64,000 bases of DNA from Mya arenaria. Lineage: Eukaryota; Mollusca; Bivalvia; Myida; Myidae. Where the stretch lies: the NCBI RefSeq assembly GCF_026914265.1, contig NC_069124.1, positions 92,017,066 to 92,081,065 of the forward strand, read 5' to 3'. A program made the translations under genes and the position numbers. Below, one piece after another: positions 24,701 through 35,749 of the stretch (the stretch's first letter is position 1; each line of letters begins with the position of its first letter). Under the pieces are notes generated by a model. It ran no database searches and was not told where the DNA came from. It saw nothing but the letters and a program-made list of their open reading frames with translations.

Positions 24701-27700
24701 CCTATAACTGACTTGATTTATTTCTAAAAACAAATGGTAAAACAACATCATATCATGTAATCACTTATTCATAATAGCACCTAATAGCCTATGAGCCATA
24801 TCACTACTTACTTTAATCAAAATACCAGATTCAACCAAAGCGTTTATTGCGTGAACTTTGTCGTTCATAGGCACCGTCTGGTTTATGTGATAGTCTTCAA
24901 ATCGTTTAGATGGTCTTCGATCTCTTGGTTTAGGTACAGTTGTATCCTTATCTTTCTCAGGATTGACCTCTTCCTTGCGTTCAAGTTCTACCTGTATTTC
25001 TTCGACCTTAGGCTCAGGCTCTATATCGTCTTCTAAGGCTTCTATTTTCATCATGGGGTTGTGTCTGAGCATCTTCAGTTATATCATCATCTTTAACATC
25101 ATCAACCATGTCTTCATCATCTTCAGGAGTTACATTTCCAGTTTCAATATGCGTTTACTGTTCCAAACTCACTTCTTCAACTGCATTGTCTTCCTTATTC
25201 CGCAAACCGTCGGCATAAACCGTATCTAGTATCTATACTAAGTTCCACTTCTTCCTCTTCCATAACTATCCCGCTTGTAACAGGTTCAGATTTGTGGGCG
25301 TCCTATACTCTCCATCTTTGCTGTCAAAGTCTTCAGTGTTCTAGTCTGTTCTTTCTTCTTTACTTCAATGTCCTTGATGGATCCATTTTTTTCATTCCCC
25401 TCTACTACTACATTATTGTCAATGCTTTCAACACCATCATCATCCTCAGCTACCTCGTCTTGATAATCCAACAGGAACAATATACTGCGATGCAAAATTT
25501 TCTCTTGTTCTCTTGATTTTACCTTGAAGACAGGTATGTCTGGTCTTGATTGTTCTTCGACAACATAAACTACATCTTCATACTTGTCCTTTATATTGTG
25601 TTCGAATCAACCTTTTCTTCCATCCCTAGTGTCCATAACATACTTAACAGTGTCCTATTGAAGTCCTCGGGTCCGGCATCGCCTTGAAAATGTTCTTGTT
25701 CATGATATTACAGAGTTCTTTAATTAATTCGCTCTAAACATTTGCTCCCTGGTCTGAGTGTAGTCTGATAGAAATTCCATAAGAAACAATGAACTCTTTA
25801 TAGAAAAACTTCAACAGTTGTCTTGTCCGTTTGATTCTTTGTCGGTATTGCTAAAGCATATTGGTATAATGGTCAGTAATAATCAATACATTACCCTCAC
25901 CTACTGACTCCCAAGGTCAGATAGTCGAAACATGCTAATTCAAGCGGTATGTGGTTACCACACTCACCATTGGCTCTTTGAATTCCTTTGTCCATCCTTC
26001 TTAGACATCTGTCACACTCCGTCGCCCATTTCCAACATCTGAAGTCAAGCCTGGCCAATAAAAACGCTCTCGTAACAACCACATGGTACATTCCACACCA
26101 GGATGTTAAACATTGTCGTATAAGCCTTTGAGTACCTCGTCGATATAACATTCCGGTAATGTCAGTTGTTCTCGTCTTAGTTTGTAACCTTTCTAAATCA
26201 AATTCCTCTTTTCATGAATAAATGGTTAAACTGTATTTTCATTATCAAATATATCTTGTCTAGTCTCTGTTTTGGTATGAATTGGTCAATGACCACTCGT
26301 CTCCACATCTCAATTGATCGGTCTTGTCGTTGCATTGCTCTAATTCCTCGGCGTTCTTTTCGACCTAAAACTTGGCCTCAAAAGTTTCCACAATGATCAT
26401 GCTCGATGCTGGCAAGCTTTCATGGTATGGTTGTAAAACAATGCAAGAGCAAATGGACTTATAATTGTTTAATCATCAATTTTTACAAGTTCTTAGTAGT
26501 TCTCAGATGTTAATCTTTCATAGATGTATCGACTCATGCCGTCCGCTTCATTGTTCCTTAATCCAGCTCTGTCAAGAGAAAACTGACCTAGAGCAGAAGC
26601 CCATCTCTGACCCGTAGCGTCATGTTTGGCTGTTGTAAATAAAGGGGTGAGTGAATTGCTTTCCGTCAAAACCGAAAAATGATTCAGGGCTAAATAATCA
26701 GAACTTTTTTTCAGTGATGGACATTTTAAGGGCTAAAAACTCTAGCTTAAAGGCGCTGTAGTTTCGCTCAGCTTTGTTCAATGCCCTACTGGCATACGCA
26801 TTCAACCTCTTATTGCCATCCTGTAGCTGATATAAGACCGGTCCAAATGCCTTTGTCAACGAGTTTGTAAGAAGTTCAAAGGGTTTGATAAAATCATGGT
26901 ATGCAAGTAGTGTTGATGACGACAACATACGTTTGACCTCATTAAATACCTTCTGATAGTTTTCATTCCACCTTCACTCGACAACGCTATTTTTGCTTTC
27001 CTTCTCAGTTGATGTAGGTGGTAGCAATTCAGCTAGTGGTCTTATAATTTTACTATAATCCTTGATAAAACGGCGGTAATAACCCGCAAACGCTGAAAAG
27101 GATTAGATGGTTTTGGCCAGTTCTTCACCTTCTTAATCTTGTCAGGTTCTGTCTCAATGCAATCACCTCCTACGACATGTCCAAGAAAATGAACTTTTGT
27201 ACTAAAGAAGTGGTATTCTTCAGGAGTTAGTTTCATATTGCAGGCTTTAAATTTTTCCAATACAAGATGTAATCGTTTTATGTGTTGTTCAAAAGTTTCG
27301 CTTAAAACAAAGCATCATCCAAATTGACAAGACAGTTTTTCCAATTTAGTTCTCCTAGACATTACTGTATTATGCGATGATATGTAGCAGGTGCGTTGGT
27401 CAATCCAAATGGCATACGGTTATATTCAAAGTACCCAATGATTATTACGGTAAATACTGTGTGTTGTTTATGAATACTTCTAGTTCCAGTTGATGATACC
27501 CAGACTAAGTATCAAGACTTTTTATAATATTTTGCACCACGAAGGCTATCTTGTATTTCCTCGATGCGTGGCAATGCAAAATAATCGTTGACTGTGCGCT
27601 CGTTCAGCATGCGATAGTCAAAGCAGAGACATAACTTGCTAGTTAAAATGTCAAATTCATCTTCAATCCATCCATGATATATTTCTTCATCTACTAGCTT

Positions 27701-27706
27701 AGCATA

Positions 27707-30380
27707 TCCCAGCAAACATTTTATATCGGCCCGACGTCGGGGCGATATGGAACACTTCATCGGCCCGACATCGGCATTTACATCGGGCCGATGTCGGATG
27801 TGCAACACGGCTCGACATCGGGCCGGTGTCGGCATATTTTTAATAGCCGACATTTAGCCAGCATGATGCCGATATCCTTCCTATTTCGTTCCTATTCTTA
27901 TACAGATGGATTGTCATGCTCAATGACAACAGAACAAGATAGTTAAAACACAAGATTTGTCCTGGTTTATCTTCTGAGAGAAAAAATAATAATGCAGAGA
28001 AAATCAACCGAAAACCTACATGCATATTATATACTCACAAATTACTACATAATAAAATAAGCTATTTCATCTTATAAATTTTTATTATTATTATCATTGC
28101 TCTAAATATTAAAACAATTGAATTATCACAGAATGTGGATAATACCCCTGAACAGTTTATCAAAATCAAGTTAAAATACAAAAACATGCCATAATACACG
28201 TAGGCTGTCACTGTATAAATAAACAAACAAAATAAAACTTGAAATAAAAGTTATTTCATTGAACAATACTTAAGGTAACGCTACTGCATTAAACATTAAG
28301 CGTTTTTAACATAATATTGTTTTGTTTTTTTCATCCCGGTGTTCCAAGGATGCATTCAGATATTTGCGTCTGCCTCATTTCCCTCCCACCATCTCTGTCC
28401 GATGCGGTCTTCAACCAGGCGGCATTTTTCGCTCGCACCTCTGTTGTGAGAAACGACGGAATTTCGCAACACCCTCTGGAAGAATTGCATGTACTGTTAA
28501 TAAATAGGCGAGATAGGTCTTTTCCAGGATATGGGTATTTACATAATGAATTTCAAGGAAGTTGGTATTCTTAATTTTAATTGGGTTTTTGTCAAATGTG
28601 AAATTTTTTTTTTGTGTTGTTTGTATAAAAAAATTCTACATCCCTTCGCATATTTCTGGAGGGATTATATATTGAACTGTGCTTGAAACAAAGGTAATAG
28701 CGGTATATACCTGTAGAGATGGTGCAACTGTTTGGGGATCTTATAGTAACTGTTGTAATGCCTGCAGAACAGTCCTGCCATAGCCACTGTCACCTTCGAA
28801 TGCCTTGGTGGTTTTGTCACTGACATTTATTCATCCTCATCTGATTAAATATGCTTCCTCTGAAATGCATCACATTTTGTTACAGTTACACATGCATTAG
28901 TCGGTTATCCTGATCATTCTCCCCTGTAGGTAAATTTAAAGGTTGGTATAGTCAACCTGCTTTTCTTAAGTGTGAAATAGTCAAATACCCTAAATCACCT
29001 GCTTTTTATCAGTACTTTCGATCTTAATTCATTAACAGATGTATCATAAATTAACTTGCTTCACAAAAATATACATATGCATCCTGACAGACTGATTGTA
29101 ACTAACATATTATGAATATGAACACGTTCAATATAAATGGTAATGCACTAGTCAATCGTATCCACGGCCCCCCAGATCCGGGGGTATACCGGGGATAGCC
29201 GGGGAAAAGGGCCGGGTGACTGCGGTGGTTTTGTCATAGTGCCAAATTTAGCGGGGATTGGGGTTTATATAGAGTCTCTGGGGTGTGGGGGCATTTGACC
29301 GGGGTTTAACAATCAGTTCGTCACAGCAGGGCGGGGATTTTACCCGAGGTTGGCTGGACCGAAAGTCAAAGTCCCGGCTATTCCCTAGACCTGGGGGGTG
29401 GGGGCGTGGTTACAATTGACTGGTGCATTACAATTGTGACGTAAAGACATACCTCCCCTATGATTGCCTTTATTCCTCTATTTCAGTGTCTCGATTTGCA
29501 GTTGTCCGCTCTCTGCAACTTTGATCGATCTTTCCACAATATACGATACTGTAAATTACAATGTCTCAATTATGATTCATAATTGATAACAAAATGTTCT
29601 TTTTAAATTTGTCTACAATGGAAGCAGATAAATTAATCATTCAAACCCAACCAAATCATCAATGTAATACTTTGCTTTTGTGTGCACATGCTACCTAAAT
29701 GTAGATTTTAATCAAACTCATAAAACAACAAACTTACAAAGAGAACTAGTCACGAAAATATGTTACACGAATTCCTTTTCAACATATTTACTCGAAATAA
29801 AAGTATTTATATAACTTTTGAGATAAAACAATATATTAACAGAATAGTACTATAATAATTCCTTATATTCACATGTTCAACAACGATTCAAAGATTACTT
29901 ACCATTGATTAATACCAAAAGTATGATTTGACTTGCATCATCTTTTTGAAATGGCACAAATACCGCAGTGAATATAAAACAAAATAATTTCGTAGATAAA
30001 AATCAAATAAACATGAACTGAATCTATTAATTACAGAATTAATTAAAAATAACCATATAAACTTAAATTGGTTTTATTATTTAATGATATTTAAATGAAT
30101 TTAAATATTTATTAATCGCCAGGGGAATGAACTGCTAGTGAAAGTTGCAGCATATACATTGCTCTCCCTTGAATCAATACAGAGTATACATCGGGCCAAT
30201 ATCGGACCGATATCGCGATATTTATAAAATGTTTTTTATCCATAAAAAAAAACAAAAGCTATTGTTTATGTTATAATGTTTATGCCCATATCGGGCCGAT
30301 GTCGGGCCGATATCGGCAAACACTGGCCGATATGCCGATATTCAGCCGACATCGGTCCGATATGGTCATGCTTGCTGGGA
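27707..30380. mobile_element. Non-autonomous DNA transposon with TCCCAGCAARCAT ends and TA duplication
   Basis: The ends are TCCCAGCAAACAT at 27707 and ATGCTTGCTGGGA ending at 30380, flanked on both sides by TA (27705-27706 and 30381-30382). Each end continues into a subterminal cluster of CGGCCCGAYRTCGG and CGATATCGG words, about six near the left end and eight near the right. The 2.3-kb interior is AT-rich with no transposase, so it is non-autonomous. It inserted into the reverse-transcriptase region of the older gypsy-type fossil and was later hit by a MITE at 29143. The superfamily is not certain. The TA target would fit Tc1/mariner-like elements, but the end sequence alone does not prove it. 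Confidence 0.85.
29143..29428. mobile_element. MITE of the ATGCACYAGTCAATTGTAACC family, copy 1
   Basis: The terminal inverted repeats ATGCACTAGTCAAT and ATTGACTGGTGCAT are bounded by TA on both sides. The interior is strikingly GC-rich in AT-rich surroundings, built of CCGGGG/GGGGAT words. Three further copies lie at 32615, 48586 and 49338. It has no coding capacity. Confidence 0.85.
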
Positions 30381-31300
30381 TACTTCTTCAGAAAGAATTT
30401 ACTTAGGGGCTATAGTGACAGTATAGGTTGTGACATTACTGAGGCTTCACCATTGTTCCTATATGTGTAATGTACTACAGCTGGAGTTACATTACTTCTG
30501 TATTCTGTATAATAGCAGTGGTGGTTGAGTAAGCCATCTCATTGTCAGCATACCCAGCTACTTTAACCGTTTCATTTGGCCTAATGGTAATCTTATATGG
30601 TGATGCACTCTTAATTACGGCTATCCTTCCTTTTCCATGCAACTTCTTTTCTCTTATGTCAATGATTCTTAAACTCAGGTACCATGGGTTATGTAAAGCC
30701 AGCTTTCTAGAGATATTGATTGTCAATGTTCTCTTTGCATTTATTCAATTGTTCGTTTAAAATATGTGTACCATTAATGATTGGTGTGGTGGCAGAATGC
30801 TGAGTATCTGGTTAAACTAAAAACAGACACGAGTGTGAAGTAGACTAAGGTAACCCTCGCCTGTACTAATATCAACTTTTATGTAACCTAGATATGGCAA
30901 ACTGATTCCATCAGCACACTCAATATTTAAAATATTATCAAGAGGTTGAATATCAATACCAAGCAATTGGTCTTTATGATAACTTTCAAACACTAGAGAA
31001 ACACAACTGCCAATATCGAAAAGAGCAGACACTGGACTGATTCAATATTCAATGACGTAGTGACCTCATTACTTTCACCAACTAACTTAGGACCTGAATA
31101 ACGCACACTAGGGTTCTTATCTTTCTTTTAAAAACTTCATAGTTGCATGCATGCAAGTGGACAACCTTATTTTCAAGTCTTGTAGCAAATGTCTGCACGG
31201 ACTCATTTGACTTTTGTTCACAAGAGTAAAACTTCCTAATTACGGACTCTCTTGATTCCAGAGTGCCATACTCATTCTCAAGTTGTGTCATGACAAAATC

Positions 31301-31533
31301 CAGTGTATCAATAATGTTCTACTACTGTGTAATTTGTCATTAATTATAGTTAATCATTCTTATGATAGCTACAATATAGCATTATATTGGTATAACCTAT
31401 TTCAAACTTGTGTGAACCAATACATTTTAAGGTGACTAACTTTGGAGGATTTGAATGACCGACTGGCTAACAAATATTATCATACTATAATTGAAAGGGT
31501 TGACCTTTAAAAAATCCAGTATAAAAAGAATTA
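31301..31533. other. AT-rich spacer
   Basis: No feature was recognised between the gypsy-type fossil and the foldback element at 31534, apart from the left copy of that element's target duplication. Confidence 0.4.
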
Positions 31534-31821
31534 GGGTGTTATTTTATCTTATGCTGCTAAATAATTCAACTTTGGCGTTGTCCTTTTTCCCTCGTGCTAT
31601 TAAAAAATATATAACTTAGATCGGTAGTAACTTTTAAATTTGTATTTAAATAATAAAATAGTGTCAACAGACAGCAACCTATCACCATATTTAAACAATT
31701 TAAAATTTACTACCGATCAAAGTTTAGATATTTTCATAGGATACTATTTTAAAAGCACGAGGGGGCGGGATAACGTCGCTATTATTTTATTTAGCAATTT
31801 GAGATACTGGAGATAACACCC
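31534..31821. mobile_element. 288-bp foldback MITE with GGGTGTTAT ends and GAATTA duplication
   Basis: It begins GGGTGTTAT and ends ATAACACCC. GAATTA stands immediately outside both ends (31528-31533 and 31822-31827). The arms pair over more than 100 bp, with shared words TGCTAAATAA, CCTCGTGCT, GATCGGTAGTAA and TTTTAAATT. No open frame was seen. Confidence 0.85.
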
Positions 31822-32614
31822 GAATTATTTATACTCTGGATGATGATTTTTGAAAGCCTTTTTAAGATCTACTTTTTCAATTATGATATGATATGTGTTG
31901 GAAGTCGGTTAGGGTTAGGGTTAGGCCACACCAAATTGATATTTCGTTCCGCGGATTTACCGCTCCTATTTTTTTGAAAATGTAAAAAAAATATTCTTAT
32001 TTTTTTGTGCGCCCGCACGTCCATTTTGATCGCCAAGCAGATTTTTTTCAAGTAATAATTTATTAAAAGGCTAAAAATAATCAAGTATATTTTTTACGCT
32101 AGTTTTCGTGTTTTTGTAAAGGGAAGTTACCGATGCGTAGTGTTTTTATACTGTATATCGATCGGTTTAGCATGGGTTTCAATAAATTCAATCAAAATGG
32201 CGGCTTCCGGTATAAACAATGTGGCTCGAAGTTTGGAAATTAAATATTATTTTTGACAATAAATATGTTTTGAGTTTGCTTGAAGTCATTGTTGATCGTC
32301 TCATGCACTAAAGGATCATTATTTAAAGCAATCATTATGCAATAAAGCATGTGTATCTGAGACTGGTAGCGATTATATTGCGTAATTAGTGACTCGTTTT
32401 GAATGGAAATCGGATAGGTCAACATGATTCATTGTTTGGTCCAAATTGATGTATCAAGCTCATTTTTTATCAAATTCTGACAAAACAACAGTTTTGAACA
32501 AATATCATTTCACAAATAGCGATATAAACACTGGTGTGGATATACCTAACATAATTAAGCCTAAGTTTATCACCTTATATTTTGTTTTTATTTGCAGCAT
32601 AATCCGGGATTGTA
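31822..32614. other. Spacer with a short telomere-like run
   Basis: TTAGGG occurs just under three times at 31909-31925. This is too short to be a telomere and is probably chance or a repair scar. The rest is AT-rich without gene features. Confidence 0.5.
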
Positions 32615-32941
32615 ATGCACTTGTCAATTGTAACCACTGCCCCGCCCACCCCTCGCCCTTGTTCCAGGGGTATACCGGGGACAGCAGAGGCAATGGGCTG
32701 TGTTTTACCTTTCAGATGGCCCCGCAGTGCCTAGTGAATGTGGTTTTCTCTTCATATTGAAAATAGTCGGGAATGGGCCTCACATAGGTATTCGGGGTTG
32801 CGGGGCCATTTGGCAGGGATTTTACCAGCAGTGTGTCCCATGCAGGTCGGGTATTTTACCCGGGTTTTGAGAGACCGGAAGTCAAAGTCCCCGCTATTCC
32901 GGACTTAGGGGGGGGGGGGCATATACAATTGGCTTGTGCAT
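32615..32941. mobile_element. MITE of the ATGCACYAGTCAATTG family, copy 2
   Basis: It begins after TA with ATGCACTTGTCAATTGTAACC and ends CAATTGGCTTGTGCAT. The interior is GC-rich with GGTATACCGGGGA, as in the other copies. The right-hand TA is degraded. The short G run near 32909 is part of this copy. Confidence 0.82.
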
Positions 32942-33389
32942 AAAAACATCTAAATGACCAAAAAAAGTACTCTGACAAATACCCTTGTTCTTTTTGTTTT
33001 AATAAGCACATGTCATTGCATTTACTGTGATAATAAAAACAAAATTTAGTCTATGTTATATGGAGTCTGATGTGTGATGATGCCTGGGTAAGTAATCATT
33101 TTTTACAATTCCAAAATCAATCCTAAATTATGTCTAAATACAGAGGCATATGATGTTAAACTGATTCAGGTGGATTTATATATTTATAAGCCGTTTCAAA
33201 CTTTTTACTAAAAGCAGGGTTATTTATTATTATGAATGATCGTCATATTAAAGTACGTTTTAATTATATAAGAATATTTTATCAAACTGTGTTGTTTCAA
33301 TCAAGTTTAAAATAGCTTATCCTAAAGATAGTGCTATTTTTACATGTTCATTAGTATGATTAACTATAATTAAGGACAAATGTTACATA

Positions 33390-33535
33390 GTAATATTACA
33401 TAAAGTAATCGGTCATCTGACATTGGTTTATTAATAAATTTTCTTTATTTGTAAGTAGTTGAGCATATCAACAGCAGAGGGGTTTTTATGTTAAAAAACT
33501 CGAATGGTTAAAACTTCAAGGTCAAAACTTTATAG
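33390..33535 (-). repeat. Dispersed repeat, copy 3, inner part (right arm, left of the LTR element)
   Basis: The complement carries CCCCTCTGCTGTTGATATGC and CAATGTCAGATGA, as at 23060-23155. It ends at the ATAG target site of the LTR element. The arm resumes after the element at 41173. Confidence 0.8.
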
Positions 33536-34435
33536 TGTAAAGTGCCGGCTGTATGTTCAATCGGTGTCGTAGAGCCTATATGGATCGCTCTTATATAAAT
33601 TTTCCTCAGGCTACTTTGCCTTATGATTAAAACAAATGATTCGAAAAATGATTGGTGAGTTAAAACATAATCAACCAAATAATCAGGGTTCAAAGATTAT
33701 GCATTGGTTTATATAAAGTTCAGTCACTTTAATGATGAATGGCTTTCTCTTACGGGAGCTTGTTTATTGGCGATGCAAAATACCTTAACCTTTGTCAGCG
33801 CGCAGATCGCAATACTCTGTGGCCAACGCAGTTGTCGGGTATGAGGCTTGTTAGAGTTTCTAGCCACCAGATCCGTTCACCAGACTAGATCGCAATGCTC
33901 TATGTATCTGGCTACTTGAACTGGAACGCTAGATAACCCTATAGATGTCAAGTTCCTGGTGCCTTTTTATCCCACAGATCGCAATGCCCGGTGTTCAATT
34001 ATAACCAGCCAGAAGGTCAAGACTCTAATTATTTGCCTTCAAAAGACTATTTCCGGTTTACTGTTTGAAGTTACCTCGACGGCGGTCAAACACAGAATGA
34101 ATCTTTTAGCTAAGCGACGCGCTTATATACTCACCGGGCGGACGAGTTCATTATTAAGATTGGTAAAACGGGTATATTCCACTTATCGAAAACATGAAGG
34201 GAGACAGCTTTATTTTTACTTATACTCTTTATGAAAACAACTCCCGGTTAATTAATAATGTTTAACATGATTTCTTTAATTATCATTGTCGCTAATAAAA
34301 TATTTGTATGGAATAAATAAGTCTAAAATGTAAAACTAACCTTCGAAATACACCGCCAGACATTTAACTTTGAAAGCGCAAATGGCTAATTTATAACAAA
34401 GGGCGGTAATCGTGCAACTATGCGGTTACGCTACA
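33536..34435 (-). repeat. 3' LTR of the gypsy-type element
   Basis: It matches 40286-41172 almost throughout, with TG...CA ends in the form TGTAA...GCTACA. ATAG precedes it at 33532-33535. It is about 13 bp longer than its partner because of small indels. Confidence 0.95.
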
Positions 34436-34639
34436 TTACCCACGCCTCCGAGTTCATGCGTCCCTGCATGATTAATAAAAAAATGATCAAACAATGAACT
34501 TTTTAATAAAACAAGTTTGTAACCACAAACAACATGATACAATGTGCAATTTTAAAAATGTCAATAAAGTTCAACAATTTCTCATCTTAAAAAAATGTTT
34601 CGTAAATGTTAGTGCCACGAATTCACAGGTTTTTTTTTC

Positions 34640-34692
<53 letters not shown>

Positions 34693-34791
34693 AAACATTG
34701 TCACAACTAAACACTCTCATTGAAACACTTTGCCTTAAGTGATGGTAAACTGAATATAATCTAAAAAACAAATGAAGATCAGAATCAGTTT
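34436..34791 (-). repeat. 3' untranslated part of the element with an (AAT)n microsatellite
   Basis: A purine-rich run on the minus strand (GGAGGCGTGGGTAA) adjoins the 3' LTR and is a candidate polypurine tract. An AAT repeat of about 16 units lies at 34641-34690. Confidence 0.7.
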
Positions 34792-35702
34792 CTACTTGTG
34801 TCCCCAAGTGAGATGAATATAGAAGGACTGACTGTCCTTCTGATCTTGCCCACAAATGTTACATCTCAAAGGCGCATTCATAGTATGGCAACCAGCATAA
34901 ACGTAATACATGACTGAGTCGCTATACTGGATCCCACAATATTCACAAACAAACTTTTTCAGCTGATCCATGGGCTTGTCTGACATGTCATTTTCCGTCT
35001 GCATCTCCGACTCTCCTGATCCTCGCTTTACCATTATGAGATCTGTCTGAACTTCAGTCACAGTTGTTCTCGGCTGAAAACTGAACTTCTTTGGCATAGT
35101 TTTGGCAGGTACGTCGTTGTACTTCCTCTTGGTAGCAAATACTGGCACCGGGAAGGTTGGTTTTCGATACATTCTGCCCTTGAAGATACTGTTTGCCTTC
35201 TCTATCTCCTGGATCTTCGTTTTTCCTTTCTTTGTAACCAGCTTCACATTTTCAATGCCTTTACTATTTCCTGCTGCAGGCACACTTTCCTTCTGTTTCC
35301 AACAACTGTCATTTGATTTGTCCTGTGTGCTCATGGACTCCTTCCTCAACGAAAACATCTGGATCACTTTCTAGCGACCAATCCGTATCCGATTGATTCA
35401 CTGTCCTTCTTGCTATGTACTTTGCGCACGTGTTTTTGCATGTAGGCCCTCCTCTTAAACACCTTTGAGCAAATCTTACAAGTGCGACTGTCAACACTTT
35501 CTGTCAAACCCTCGTCCTTATTCTTTCTTTCAGTGACCTTAGTATTTGCCATTATCCACCTGAAAATAGAAAGAACATAATCTTTTGTCCATATAGGTGC
35601 ATTTCTCTTACGTTTCGTATATACAATCTCATCATCCAAACCGTTCTCAACGACATCAATATCATAATCAGTTATTGTCCTATCAGCTGTCTCCCCTAGC
35701 AA
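34792..35702 (-). mobile_element. Zinc-finger coding region between integrase and 3' LTR of the gypsy-type element
   Basis: Two open stretches follow the integrase. The first carries one classical C2H2 finger (C-K-I-C ... H-V-R-K-V-H). The second, 191 codons and ending at the stop near 34792, is rich in Lys, Ser and Glu and finishes with a finger pair. The pair has the pattern C-x2-C, V-M-Y, G-C-H, then C-N-I-C-G ... H-x4-H. This spacing and the words V-M-Y, G-C-H and C-N-I-C-G recall the C-terminal dimerisation fingers of Ikaros and Hunchback proteins. The position is where some gypsy-type elements carry an envelope gene, but no signal peptide or membrane segment is visible. Capture of a host zinc-finger segment is my inference. 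Confidence 0.72.
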
Positions 35703-35749
35703 AATCTGAGATTTACACTTTCTTATACGATCACAGTGTATAACTTGTT

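Larger units (their letters stand above)
24700..31300 (-). mobile_element. Old gypsy-type LTR retrotransposon fossil, broken, with nested insertion
   Basis: Read on the minus strand from right to left, the order is a Gag-like remnant (about 31.1-31.3 kb), an aspartic-protease-like segment (about 30.5-31.0 kb), reverse transcriptase (about 27.5-27.7 kb), further RT and RNase H pieces (about 26.7-27.3 kb), and the integrase zinc-binding and core start (about 25.9-26.15 kb). A Glu/Lys-rich tail lies at about 24.76-25.07 kb. This is the Ty3/gypsy order PR-RT-RH-IN. It is heavily broken (well over ten breaks by eye) and recognisable LTRs were not found, so it looks much older than the element at 33536. 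A 2.67-kb DNA transposon (27707-30380) splits its RT region. Confidence 0.82.

Noticed and set aside
31909-31925. Interstitial telomere repeat
   Set aside because: Under three TTAGGG units, which is compatible with chance.
34571-34855. Open frame with an isoleucine run
   Set aside because: Produced by the AAT microsatellite within the LTR element.
34792-35702. Envelope gene in the gypsy-type element
   Set aside because: The region has C2H2 fingers and no signal peptide or membrane segment.
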